DNA of 64,000 nucleotides from Natronospira bacteriovora (GTDB taxonomy: Bacteria; Pseudomonadota; Gammaproteobacteria; Natronospirales; Natronospiraceae), in the NCBI RefSeq assembly GCF_030848495.1, contig NZ_JAVDDT010000007.1, positions 1-64,000 on the forward strand, in the 5' to 3' direction. This document shows, piece by piece, positions 36,295-44,791 of the stretch (position 1 is its first letter; each line of letters opens with the position of its first letter). Position numbers and translations under genes: made by a program. The notes beneath the pieces are model-generated. The model did not search any database, was not told where the DNA came from, and was given only the letters and a program-made list of their open reading frames with translations.

Positions 36295-36484
36295 GGAGAT
36301 CTCGAAAGCATCGGACGGTTGGAGGCGTTACATAGTAACAAACCATGACCGGGGTGGGGGCGTTGGAGGACGGGACCAACGGCAATCCAGTCACAGCGAG
36401 GAGCGCAAGCCTCAGCGCGTCAGCGTCCCACCGAACCTGCCGGACCGAGTTCGAGTCGCTACCCGCTTCTTCCTGATCCGACCG

Positions 36485-36544
36485 TAGCAACGATTACCAG
36501 TGGGTGCCTTCCCGCTCCCCGGGCGGTCCATTTAGCTGTTATGC
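36485..36544 (-). other. Left attC-like element of module 3
   Basis: On the minus strand this 60-bp segment begins GCATAACAGCTAAATGGACC and ends ATCGTTGCTA. Its first 25 bases are close to the matching element of module 2 (GTTTAACAGCAGAATGGACC), including the TGGACCGC block. The outer end is less conserved than in modules 1 and 2. Confidence 0.45.
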
Positions 36545-36562
36545 AGTCATCCCTAGGTCTGC

Positions 36563-36596
36563 TTGACAAGTGTCACGTGATGCATGACGCTATGAA
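36563..36596 (+). promoter_or_regulatory. Candidate promoter/operator of the second higBA
   Basis: A consensus TTGACA (36563-36568) is followed by the palindrome TCACGTGA (36573-36580). The -10 element is weak (several imperfect candidates between 36586 and 36596). The palindrome is a candidate HigA operator. Confidence 0.4.
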
Positions 36597-36598
36597 TC

Positions 36599-36880
36599 AT
36601 GATCAAATCGTTCGCTGATAAACGGACACAAGAGCTGTACTCCAAAGGTAAGTCAAAGAAGTTTCCTGCGGATGTCGCTCCGAGAGCCGCCAGAAAGCTT
36701 GAATACGTCAACTTGGCTGAACGGTTGGAAGATTTGAAGGTGCCGCCCGGTAATCGCCTTCACCCGTTATCGGGAAACAGGCAGGGGCAGCATGCAATTT
36801 CAATAAACGATCAGTGGCGCATTTGTTTTCGTTTTGAAGATGGCGATGCGTATGAGGTCGAAGTGTGTGACTACCACTGA
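36599..36880 (+). CDS. higB: HigB-type toxin, second locus
   Basis: The 93-residue protein has the same layout as the first HigB: MIKSFADKRTQELYSKGK, RLHPLSGNRQGQHAISINDQWR, FRFEDGDAYEVEVCDYH. The two toxins are clearly different sequences, so this is not a local duplication. It is carried by cassette-like module 3. It should act as a ribosome-dependent mRNA interferase. Confidence 0.9.
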   Translation: MIKSFADKRTQELYSKGKSKKFPADVAPRAARKLEYVNLAERLEDLKVPPGNRLHPLSGNRQGQHAISINDQWRICFRFEDGDAYEVEVCDYH

Positions 36881-36894
36881 GTGAGGTGACGACA

Positions 36895-37209
36895 ATGGCC
36901 ATACTTAATACTGTCGGCATGCAGCGTAAGCCGACTCACCCTGGTGAAATGCTGAGAGAGGATTTTCTGCCCGACTATGGCCTGACCGTTGCGGGATTGG
37001 CAGAGTGTCTGGGTGTCTCTCGCCAGTCAGTGAATGAATTACTGCGCGAGCGCCGTGCTGTCAGTCCCGAAATGGCGCTTAGGCTTGCCCGTTTGTTTGG
37101 GAACTCTCCGGAGTTCTGGCTGAATGCACAGCGATCTGTTGATCTTTGGAGGGCGGCCCAGTCAGTGAAGAAAGAAGTGAGTCGGATCAAGCCGCTAAAT
37201 GCTGCATAA
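36895..37209 (+). CDS. higA: HigA-type antitoxin, second locus
   Basis: The 104-residue XRE protein has signature THPGEMLREDFLPDYG and helix-turn-helix LAECLGVSRQSVNELLRERR, then SPEMALRLARLFGNSPEFWL. GAGGTG before ATG 36895 favours that start over a GTG at 36886. Its last codons overlap the first bases of the module 3 attC site, a compact arrangement seen in integron cassettes. Confidence 0.9.
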   Translation: MAILNTVGMQRKPTHPGEMLREDFLPDYGLTVAGLAECLGVSRQSVNELLRERRAVSPEMALRLARLFGNSPEFWLNAQRSVDLWRAAQSVKKEVSRIKPLNAA

Positions 37210-37281
37210 CCATGCCATGCACCGGATGCCAAAACCTCTGCTCCGCACTGGTTTTGTCACCGGTGATGGCAAGCGTTCTAC
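37204..37281 (+). other. attC recombination site of module 3
   Basis: The inverse core GCATAAC begins the site and AAGCGTTCTAC ends it. Between them TGCCAT pairs with ATGGCA, CACCGG with CCGGTG, and CAAAACC with GGTTTTG, giving a long hairpin with unpaired bases in one arm. Length 78 bp. This is the best-folding of the three sites. Confidence 0.8.
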
Positions 37282-37320
37282 CCCGCGCCGGACCTCTGAT
37301 TGACCTTGATTCATGGCAAA

Positions 37321-37354
37321 GTGCACCAGGCTTCATTGATGGAGCCTGGTGCAC
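37321..37354. terminator. Hairpin downstream of module 3
   Basis: A perfect 12-bp inverted repeat, GTGCACCAGGCT and AGCCTGGTGCAC, with a 10-nt loop. It may terminate higBA transcription or protect the subtilase gene from read-through. There is no U tract. The rest of 37282-37596 contains no gene. Confidence 0.55.
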
Positions 37355-37596
37355 CTCTCCTTGTATTCCTTCAGTGAATCCCGCCCCATTGCCTGACTGA
37401 TAAAGCCGTCCGGCGTTTGCCGAAGAACCGTCCGAAATGAATCGTAGTCGAGTGCGGGGCTTGAGCTCACCGTGCGGGGGTACCCTGTTCGGGGGGTGGT
37501 GGCTCTCGGCAAGTGGGCATAGATTCTGGCGGTAAAAGGGCCCTAGTGAGGGCAAGGGAGAATCGTCGTCGTCAGACGACGACCGGGAGGGTAGTC

Positions 37597-40500
37597 ATGT
37601 TTGGGCAGCAGTCGTACTGGCGCCGGCGTGTCGCCGGTGTTGTGGTGTGTTTTTCCGTTCTGATCTTGCCGCAGGCCATTGTGGCTCAGACCGAGGGCTT
37701 AGAAACCGCGCCGGAAAGCGGACGCTACATCGTCTACCTCGACGAGGCCCCGGTGGTTCATTATCGCGGCGGAATACCCGGCCTGCCGGCCACGAGCCCC
37801 CAGGCGACCGGCGATGCCCGCCTTCAGGCCGCCCGCCCGGCGGTCATCCAGTACAGCGACTTTCTCGCCCAGCGACAGACTGAGCTTGTCGGCACCATCG
37901 AACGGCAACTGGGCCGCAAGGTGCCGGTGGTGCAGGCATTCCGGCTCGCCACCAATGGTTTCTCCCTTGAGATCTCACCGCAAGAGGCCGCCAGGGTCGC
38001 GACCTTGTCCGGCGTCAAGCGCATCGAGCCGGTGGAATTGCTGGAACTGATGACCGATGCCGGACCGGCCTGGATATCCGCCGACACCATCTGGAGTGAC
38101 AGCGGCGAGCATCAGTTCAAGGGGGAAGGCGTGGTGGTGGGGGTGTTGGACACCGGCATCAACCCCGATCATCCCTCCTTTGCTGAAACCGACCCCAGTG
38201 ACGGCTACCAGCACATCAACCCCCTGGGCAGTGGCAACTATCTGGGGGTCTGTGATCCCTCAAGCTATGGTCAGCCCTATGACCCGTCAGCGGGCTGCAA
38301 TGACAAGCTGATCGGCATTTACGACTACACCGGCGACGGCAATACGGATGACAACGGCCATGGCAGTCATGTGGCGGCTACCGTGGCGGGGAATCATGTC
38401 GAGCTTGATCTGTCACCGGCCTATGTGCTTGATGAGCCTTTGATCGCACCACCGGGATCTGGTGTCGCGCCCCGGGCCAATATTGTCGCCTACCGGATTT
38501 GTGACGAAGGTGGTAGCTGCGCCAGTGACAGTATGCTCAGGGCCGTGGACGATATCCTGCAGGCGGGCGTGGTGGATGTGGTCAACTTCTCCATTGGCCG
38601 CCCCGGCGGTGGTCGAGACCCCTGGAGCGCCGAACCCTTTAACGGATTCCTCGGTCTCCATGCTGCCGGCGTACTTGTCATTGCCTCCGCCGGCAATAGC
38701 AGCAACCCGGGAACGGTTGGCAATTTTGCCCCATGGATCGGAACGATTGCGGCCAGTACTCACAACAGACAACTGCGTGCCGAAACGACCCTGACCACAA
38801 GCGGTGGCAACGCTGCCGCCCCCGGCGAGATCGATGCCATGGGGCTGACGTTCGGGACCGAGTCCGCGCAGATCGTGTCCGGTCGCCATTTGAGCAACGT
38901 TAACCCCACCTGCACGAATCCCTCGCAATCACAGGTGCAGGGCAGGATCGTGGTTTGCCAGTTGCAGTTTTTGTTTTCGGGGCCAAGCTGGGTGACTGCC
39001 TCCGAGGAGCTGGCCAGTCGCGGGGCGGTGGGCATGATCGTCCATAACACCGATTCCTCCTATTACGAGGATGCCGACGGCAATCCCACCCTGTTCAATG
39101 TGCGCGGCGCCCTGCCGACCATCCATGTGCTGGAAGAAGACGGCGAAGCCCTGCATGACTGGATTGAAGAAGGGGGTGTCACGGTCGCCAGTTTTGGTGG
39201 CGCGAATATGGTTCGTGAGCTGGATGATGCCGCCGGCGATATTCTCGCCGGCTTCAGTTCCCAGGGCCCGGCGGTGGCGCCTTTTGATGTGCTGATCGGG
39301 CCCAACCTTACCGCGCCGGGTGTGAATATCCTTGCCGCAAGACACAGCACGGACGACACCGTGGCCAACGAGAACATGGTGATCAGTGGCACCTCCATGT
39401 CCTCACCCCATGTGGCGGGCGCCGCGGCGCTCCTGCGCGGTCTCAATCCCGACTGGACACCCTCCGAGGTTCTCTCCGCCCTGATGCTGACCGCCGAGGC
39501 CGACGGCCACCTGTCCGATGACCAGGTCAGCCAGGCGACCCCGTTCCAGATTGGCAGCGGGCGGGTGAATCTGGAGAAGGCGGCACAAAGCGGCCTGGTG
39601 CTTGACGAGACGTCGGAGCGCTTTGCAAGTGCCGACGGTATCGGCGACGGGCTGAGTTTGCCCGAGCTCAACCTGGCCAGTCTGGGCCAGACCGGCTGCT
39701 TTATGACTTGCCGATGGACCCGAACCCTTCGTGCCACCCGCGACGGTCAGTGGCAGGCCAGTGTCTCGGCTGACAGCGGTGTGACGGTAGAGGTTGAACC
39801 GGCATCCTTTACCCTGGCGGCGGGTGAGACCCAGACCATCACGGTCACGGCAAGCGGTTCCCTTGGCGTTGATGATTGGGCCTTTGGCGAGCTGCTGCTC
39901 GTGGATAGCAGCGGCAACGCCGCGGACGCCCGCCTGCCTATCGCGGTCCGAAACATCAGGGGGCCGGTCAGCCGGGCGGTCGGCTGGGTCAATTCCGGAC
40001 TCGAGGCACCGTGGGGGATGACCACCCTGCCTGACGGGCGCGCCTGGGTGTCCGACCCCGACGATCTTGGCGGCGACGGGGCGGTTCATGAGCTGAACCC
40101 CGGCAGCTTCAGCTTTACCGGCGAGACCGTGAGCAATGACTGGGCCGTCACGGCTCGTGGCAGCACCTTCGCCGACATCACGGGCACCGCCTGGCAGCTG
40201 GATCGCGATGGCGACAATTGCCTTCATGCCTGGACCCCCGATGGCGCCACCGGCGACACCCTTTGCCCCGACTGGCCGGCCCCGGTTCAGGCAGTGACGT
40301 ATGACTTTGATGCGCAGACATTCTGGGCCGGCGCGGAAACCGGTGAGCTGATCCAGTTTGACCTTGAGGGTGAGGTACTGGACATCATCGAAACCGACTA
40401 CCTGATTACCGGCCTGGCCATGCTCCCAAATCAACGCGTCCTGGCCCTGGGTGAGATGGTGGAAGGTAGCGACCTGGCAGTCCTCGACCTGCGCGCCGAG

Positions 40501-42936
40501 GCGCGCCCCGAGGATGCCTGGTACCTCATCCATATCATGGGGCCGCCGGCATTCAATCCGGGTGCCCATGGTGACCTGACCCTGCTTTGTGATGGCCGCC
40601 TGCTCACCAGCAATATTGAACAGGGCCACATTTATTGGGTGCACCCCGGCGTGGATGCCACGGCCTGCGGCGATACCTACATGGATCTGGACGACTACTG
40701 GATTCCCTCAGCCCGCCCGGCACAGGCGCGAGAGCTGCATTTCCGTGTGCCAGGAGATACCCGGGTCAGCGGCCTGGAGTGGGATATTCATTACGACGCC
40801 AGTGAGAATGACAACAGGACCTACTATCTGCGCATGCAGATCGTGTCGCCGACGGGTGAGAGCATTATCGCCGGATCGTACACGCCGAATCTGTTTTCGA
40901 GCGGTTCCTGGGCAGGGCCTGTGGACCACAACTTTGATTGGTCCATCTGGTCGGCTATCAGTACGGATGCGCGCGCCATCACCGACTTCAATGGCCAGCA
41001 AGCGGGCGGGTACTGGACGGTTCGACTCTGGCACGCCCGGTCCGGGGATGAGCACATGGGGCAGTTGCTCGAGAACAGCCACATCCAGCTAAACCTGGTC
41101 AGCGATGCGCCCTTGATCGAGCCGGGTGGCGGTGCCTTTGTGGATTCCGAGCTGCCATTGGAGGTCCGACTCTCCAGTGGCCCGCCGGACCGCTTTATTC
41201 GTTACAGCCTGGACGGCAGTGATCCGGAGGACAGCATCTCGGTAATCCAGAGCCGCGAGACCATCACCGTGGACGCTGACACCGAACTGAGAGCCATTGC
41301 GGAATCCGCGGAATTCGGCACGTCCCACGAGTCCGGGGCCGTATTCCAGTTCTTCCCGGCGGTGGGCATCGTGGACCAGGACGGCAGTCCCATGGACGAT
41401 CCGGTGATCGCTGCCGGGCAAAGCCTTGATTTCGATGTAAGCGGGGGCAGTGGCGACATCGCCCTTGAGCTCTTGCCCAATAGCGTCTCCGGCGTGGAAG
41501 CGGATCTGAGCTTTGATGCCGGCAGTGGCACAGTCACCATCCCGGAAACCGGCGCCTTCGCCGGTGATTACCAGCTCCTGGTCATCGACGAGAATACCGG
41601 CAGCGCCGAATGGGTCACCATCACCGTGCCCCTGGGCACGCAAAGCGAGCTGACCCATCTCATTCCCGAGCAAAGCAGTGCCTTCTCGGTCCACGGCGCG
41701 ACACCGGGCTATGGTTTCAGCTTCCAGGTCATGCAGGATGACATGCCTTCCTCCCTGGCCAGTCTGGACCCCGACCAGGCCATTGCCGAGGGTGATGAAG
41801 GGGCGGCCAACCCCGCTGTTTCCAACGTGACCCTGGCCACACCGGATGCCATACAGAACTTCGACGTTTTGGTGACCCCGGAGGACGGCAGCTACGATGC
41901 CGTCAGCCACGAGTGGCTGGCGGACCCCGGCCGCCACTACAGCGGCTGGGTGGAAGACGCCCTCGGCAGCCGACTGCAAGCCGCCACCGTACGGGCCGAC
42001 AATCTGCTCGGCGAGGACGAAAGCGTCTATACCGCCAGCAGCGACCCGGACGGCGTGTTCAGCCTGCGCACACCCAGCCCCCTGCAAGCCACCGAGCACA
42101 ACCTGACGGCCCTTAAGCAGGGCTATCTGACGCGCGGCATTGCGGGTGCGGACTGTGCCGGTGCCGACCCCACCTGCACGGTGGTCATGGAAGCGGCCTC
42201 CGCCAAGATCCATGGCAGCCTCGAGGGACTACAAGCCGGTGACCGGGTCGAGTTCATGCTGCTGCATGAGGAGGGCGGGATAGTCACGGAGCTCGGCCCC
42301 CATGTCTTCCACGCCGAGGAAGATGCCGCCCTGAGCTACCGCCTGCCGGCCGATTACAGCCGCATCTATCAGGCGATCCTCGCCACCGCCGTGGGCTACG
42401 AAGATCACCTGGAAGACCGTGGCGGCCAGGGTTTCGGTTTCACTGCCCCCGGCGATGAAATCGAGCAGGTGGATTTCACCATGAACCCCACCACCCCGGC
42501 CCTGCTTTCAGTGGATGCACAGGCCGCTGATGACGGCAGCCTGGATTTGAGCGTCATGCTTGAGCCCATGGCCCGCGATGGATCGGTCCACCTGGAGTGG
42601 GGCTATCTGCCCGACAGCCTGGACCAGAGCACCGAGCCGCAGGCCTACAGCGGCGAGGACAGCATATTTGAGGCAGAATGGACCCTGAGCGATCTCGCCT
42701 GTGGCGGCGCGCTTCATTACCGAGCCGTTGCGAGCAACGACCGGGGTATGACCGCCACATCAGAGACCACTCAAACCGCCCTGGCGGCCTGTGCAAGCCC
42801 CTTCGGCAGTGGCTCGGGCTGCAGCCTCGGACAGGGCAGCCAGCGCCCGGACCCCCTCTGGCTGTTCCTCGTGCTCCTTCTGCTGGCCCACCAGCGCCAG
42901 CGCCAACGGCCAACAAAGCGGAACGAAACAGGATAA
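37597..42936 (+). CDS. Large exported subtilase with JDVT-CTERM-like C terminus
   Basis: The 1779-residue S8 serine protease has a signal peptide, an I9-like propeptide (to about residue 150), and a catalytic domain with Asp185 in VGVLDTGINPDHPSF, His255 in DNGHGSHVAATVAG and Ser600 in ISGTSMSSPHVAGAAALL. A PA domain is inserted before the Ser. An Fn3-like domain, a proprotein-convertase P-like region (about residue 1050-1160), a chitobiase-C-like repeat (RYSLDGSDPEDS) and Ig/carboxypeptidase-regulatory-like modules follow. The end GSGCSLGQG plus RPDPLWLFLVLLLLA and a basic tail resembles JDVT-CTERM sorting signals, processed by a membrane protease. It likely digests proteins at the cell surface. 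GGAGGG precedes ATG 37597. Confidence 0.9.
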   Translation: MFGQQSYWRRRVAGVVVCFSVLILPQAIVAQTEGLETAPESGRYIVYLDEAPVVHYRGGIPGLPATSPQATGDARLQAARPAVIQYSDFLAQRQTELVGTIERQLGRKVPVVQAFRLATNGFSLEISPQEAARVATLSGVKRIEPVELLELMTDAGPAWISADTIWSDSGEHQFKGEGVVVGVLDTGINPDHPSFAETDPSDGYQHINPLGSGNYLGVCDPSSYGQPYDPSAGCNDKLIGIYDYTGDGNTDDNGHGSHVAATVAGNHVELDLSPAYVLDEPLIAPPGSGVAPRANIVAYRICDEGGSCASDSMLRAVDDILQAGVVDVVNFSIGRPGGGRDPWSAEPFNGFLGLHAAGVLVIASAGNSSNPGTVGNFAPWIGTIAASTHNRQLRAETTLTTSGGNAAAPGEIDAMGLTFGTESAQIVSGRHLSNVNPTCTNPSQSQVQGRIVVCQLQFLFSGPSWVTASEELASRGAVGMIVHNTDSSYYEDADGNPTLFNVRGALPTIHVLEEDGEALHDWIEEGGVTVASFGGANMVRELDDAAGDILAGFSSQGPAVAPFDVLIGPNLTAPGVNILAARHSTDDTVANENMVISGTSMSSPHVAGAAALLRGLNPDWTPSEVLSALMLTAEADGHLSDDQVSQATPFQIGSGRVNLEKAAQSGLVLDETSERFASADGIGDGLSLPELNLASLGQTGCFMTCRWTRTLRATRDGQWQASVSADSGVTVEVEPASFTLAAGETQTITVTASGSLGVDDWAFGELLLVDSSGNAADARLPIAVRNIRGPVSRAVGWVNSGLEAPWGMTTLPDGRAWVSDPDDLGGDGAVHELNPGSFSFTGETVSNDWAVTARGSTFADITGTAWQLDRDGDNCLHAWTPDGATGDTLCPDWPAPVQAVTYDFDAQTFWAGAETGELIQFDLEGEVLDIIETDYLITGLAMLPNQRVLALGEMVEGSDLAVLDLRAEARPEDAWYLIHIMGPPAFNPGAHGDLTLLCDGRLLTSNIEQGHIYWVHPGVDATACGDTYMDLDDYWIPSARPAQARELHFRVPGDTRVSGLEWDIHYDASENDNRTYYLRMQIVSPTGESIIAGSYTPNLFSSGSWAGPVDHNFDWSIWSAISTDARAITDFNGQQAGGYWTVRLWHARSGDEHMGQLLENSHIQLNLVSDAPLIEPGGGAFVDSELPLEVRLSSGPPDRFIRYSLDGSDPEDSISVIQSRETITVDADTELRAIAESAEFGTSHESGAVFQFFPAVGIVDQDGSPMDDPVIAAGQSLDFDVSGGSGDIALELLPNSVSGVEADLSFDAGSGTVTIPETGAFAGDYQLLVIDENTGSAEWVTITVPLGTQSELTHLIPEQSSAFSVHGATPGYGFSFQVMQDDMPSSLASLDPDQAIAEGDEGAANPAVSNVTLATPDAIQNFDVLVTPEDGSYDAVSHEWLADPGRHYSGWVEDALGSRLQAATVRADNLLGEDESVYTASSDPDGVFSLRTPSPLQATEHNLTALKQGYLTRGIAGADCAGADPTCTVVMEAASAKIHGSLEGLQAGDRVEFMLLHEEGGIVTELGPHVFHAEEDAALSYRLPADYSRIYQAILATAVGYEDHLEDRGGQGFGFTAPGDEIEQVDFTMNPTTPALLSVDAQAADDGSLDLSVMLEPMARDGSVHLEWGYLPDSLDQSTEPQAYSGEDSIFEAEWTLSDLACGGALHYRAVASNDRGMTATSETTQTALAACASPFGSGSGCSLGQGSQRPDPLWLFLVLLLLAHQRQRQRPTKRNETG

Positions 42937-42942
42937 GCCCCA

Positions 42943-43452
42943 GTGATAAGCAAGGCTGAGATAAACAGGACTGAAATCAAAGCCCACAAAGGCCTTCGAT
43001 CTCACCCGCCGCGGCCGGCCCCCAACGGGCCGGCCCGCGCATTGGCCATCATCGCCCTGGCTTTTCTCGCCGCCTGCTTCCCACGACCCGCCGAGGAAAC
43101 CTTCCACAGCCACATCCGCAGCGGCAACTACCACGAGGCCTACCAAATGGTCGACCTGGACGCCGTAGGCCGGGAGGGCCAGACCTACTCATTCCTGGCC
43201 ACATTCGACCTGGTCAACATTCATGTCCACGGCCGCGAAGTGGACAAGCTCCACTGCCGCAGCGTCCATGACGCCCACCCCAATTCCTACTCCTACAGCG
43301 TCCGCCTGTGCGCGATATTGATCCAGTATCTGGACCAGGGAGAGGTCGACCAGAAACGCATCGACGCCATGGCAGAAGTAATCGAAGACAACTACCGCCG
43401 CCTGCGTTTTCTCATCGACGCGGCCGAAGACCTCAACCGCCGAAAGCCCTAG
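42943..43452 (+). CDS. Putative lipoprotein, unrecognised
   Basis: The 169-residue frame starts at a GTG six bases after the subtilase stop. A hydrophobic stretch ALAIIALAFLAACFPRP at about residues 34-50 contains a good lipobox (LAAC), so the real start may be downstream of the GTG. The mature part is helical and polar, with a His and Cys in DKLHCRSVHDAHPN. No family is recognised. It may be co-transcribed with the subtilase gene. Confidence 0.6.
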   Translation: MISKAEINRTEIKAHKGLRSHPPRPAPNGPARALAIIALAFLAACFPRPAEETFHSHIRSGNYHEAYQMVDLDAVGREGQTYSFLATFDLVNIHVHGREVDKLHCRSVHDAHPNSYSYSVRLCAILIQYLDQGEVDQKRIDAMAEVIEDNYRRLRFLIDAAEDLNRRKP

Positions 43453-43728
43453 GCGCGGCTAGTCTGCCGCTCATGGGCCGAAAAAAACGGCGTTCCGTCC
43501 CCAAGTCGCTCCTCTGAAGCTGGCAGATTCCTGCCCTGTTCTCAGCGCTCGGATATTACCGACTCCGCCTCAGCCACTGGAAAGCTCCCCCTCTGTCACC
43601 TACGCTAAGACCCATAGCCAAGGAGCAGGCCCCGCCATGCCCGTATTTTCCATAAGCCAATCGCATCCCGCCGCGCCCGCGACAGACCGGTGCGAGCGCT
43701 GTGTGTTATTGAGCGCGCAAAATATAGA

Positions 43729-43834
43729 CGGCGGTATAACACCGTGTCTTTCTGCCCGTCAGGTCAATAAGCAATTGAAATTGCGCGGGATTCATCAAAC
43801 GAAGAACGTTGGCTGGCGCGGTGTTATAACGCCG
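43729..43834. repeat. Palindromic element upstream of module 2
   Basis: CGGCGGTATAACACCG (43729-43744) and CGGTGTTATAACGCCG (43819-43834) are inverted 16-mers with one mismatch, separated by 74 bp; GCAATTGAAATTGC (43771-43784) lies near the centre. It looks like a small MITE-like unit, or an attC-type R' end with a mirrored copy. Its right arm overlaps the left attC-like element of module 2. The rest of 43453-43728 holds no gene I can support. Confidence 0.6.
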
Positions 43835-43881
43835 GCAAATCATCGCAATAAAAACGCCAGCGGTCCATTCTGCTGTTAAAC
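43823..43881 (-). other. Left attC-like element of module 2
   Basis: On the minus strand it starts GTTTAACAGCAGAATGGACC, ends GCCGGCGTTATAAC and is 59 bp. CGCTGGC pairs with GCCGGCG to give a stem. Inverse-core and core-like ends are in attC order. Confidence 0.55.
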
Positions 43882-43903
43882 GGATGAAGCGAGTCGACAT
43901 CCA

Positions 43904-44578
43904 ATGAGTCATGACCTTCTAATTAAATTTGGCGCCGAAAAGTACATGCAGAGGTTTCTTGAGCAAGGAGAGCTCTACATGAATACGCTCGCATCGTACC
44001 GTGGTAACGAACACGATTCGGAGCGGCACGATCCAAATGAAGGGCTAGAGCGCATCTTGCAGATGAAAGGCGCGAAGATCACCAGAAAGTGCTCTGATGC
44101 AGGAAGAGGCGAGGAGATTGCAAGGCTCACCGGTGGAGTTGGGCGGATAAAGAACAGCAATCTCGACAAGATCAACGTCTACTGCATGTTTCACTTCGTT
44201 ATTCCATTTGATGAAAATGTCCCATTGGGCGAAGTAGTGGATGAGCGGGTTTGGAGAGGATTTGGGGATACGGCAGTTATTATCGGAGACGCAGCGGATT
44301 TTGTGTCCCGCGTAAAGGATGAAGCTCATCGTCGTGGGTTAAGTCATTGGCGTAGTAGTGTTGAGTACGTGGATATGAACAAAAGGCATGATGAAGTGGG
44401 CCCGTTTGTGAAAGACCTAGCTTACTCTCACCAGCATGAGCTACGCATCGCGGTATTTGATGAGGCCACCAATCCCGGCCCGCTTAGTTTATCCCTCGGG
44501 AGCATTGCTGATATTGCATGCCTTGTTCCTGCCAGCGACGTGGGGAGGATAACAGTCCAATCATGTGCCAATACCTAA
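43904..44578 (+). CDS. Cassette-borne protein of unknown function
   Basis: The 224-residue soluble protein starts MSHDLLIKFGAEKYMQRFLE, then GELYMNTLASYRGNE and a DPNEGLERI segment; the middle has NVYCMFHFVIPFDENV and the end SYSHQHELRIAVFDE-like sequence (residues about 180-200). The pattern of an N-terminal KFG, then 'YMNTL..YR', then an acidic EG motif recurs in uncharacterised accessory-genome proteins I recall, but I cannot name a domain or function. No signal peptide or membrane helix. GC is lower than the surrounding genome and the gene is exactly framed by cassette cores, five bases separating stop and attC. Confidence 0.75.
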   Translation: MSHDLLIKFGAEKYMQRFLEQGELYMNTLASYRGNEHDSERHDPNEGLERILQMKGAKITRKCSDAGRGEEIARLTGGVGRIKNSNLDKINVYCMFHFVIPFDENVPLGEVVDERVWRGFGDTAVIIGDAADFVSRVKDEAHRRGLSHWRSSVEYVDMNKRHDEVGPFVKDLAYSHQHELRIAVFDEATNPGPLSLSLGSIADIACLVPASDVGRITVQSCANT

Positions 44579-44582
44579 AACC

Positions 44583-44642
44583 GTTTAACAAAGCCATGCA
44601 GCCGACGCTTGTTCCTCGCGCGGCTGATGGCGGGCGTTGAAA
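44583..44642 (+). other. attC recombination site of module 2
   Basis: The inverse core GTTTAAC begins the site and GGGCGTTGAAA ends it. GCCAT pairs with ATGGC and CAGCCG with CGGCTG, with a single unpaired G between the two stems in one arm, as in functional folded attC sites. Length about 60 bp. Confidence 0.75.
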
Positions 44643-44707
44643 TATGACATTCCCCTGTGTGTTTCGCGCCCTCTGGACGATACCATATTCTGAATTCTGC
44701 TTCTCCG

Positions 44708-44784
44708 CGTCTCAGCGCCTCTGCGCGAGGCAATAATTCCCTCTTTTGAATTCCTTTGCACCTTAGCGTCTTTGTGCGAGGCCG
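44708..44784. repeat. Two direct copies of an 'AGCGYCTYTGYGCGAGGC' repeat
   Basis: CTCAGCGCCTCTGCGCGAGG (near 44710-44732) and CTTAGCGTCTTTGTGCGAGG (near 44762-44784) are two diverged copies of one unit, with GAATTC before each. This simple intergenic repeat type is common in environmental proteobacteria. No gene lies between module 2 and copA. Confidence 0.65.
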
Positions 44785-44791
44785 CTTTTTC

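Larger units (their letters stand above)
36485..37281. mobile_element. Cassette-like module 3 (second higBA, inverted attC-like ends)
   Basis: A 797-bp, lower-GC module. The inverted 7-mers GTTATGC (36538-36544) and GCATAAC (37204-37210) enclose a toxin-antitoxin pair. An attC-like hairpin lies on the right and a 60-bp attC-like element facing left lies on the left. Toxin-antitoxin pairs are frequent passengers in chromosomal integrons. It sits next to a decayed gene. Confidence 0.65.
43823..44642. mobile_element. Cassette-like module 2 (unrecognised gene, inverted attC-like ends)
   Basis: An 820-bp lower-GC module. Inverted 7-mers GTTAAAC (43875-43881) and GTTTAAC (44583-44589) enclose one gene. 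The right flank is an attC-like hairpin; the left flank is a 59-bp attC-like element facing left with the same outer sequence (GTTATA-CGCCGGCA) and the same length as in module 1. Confidence 0.65.
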
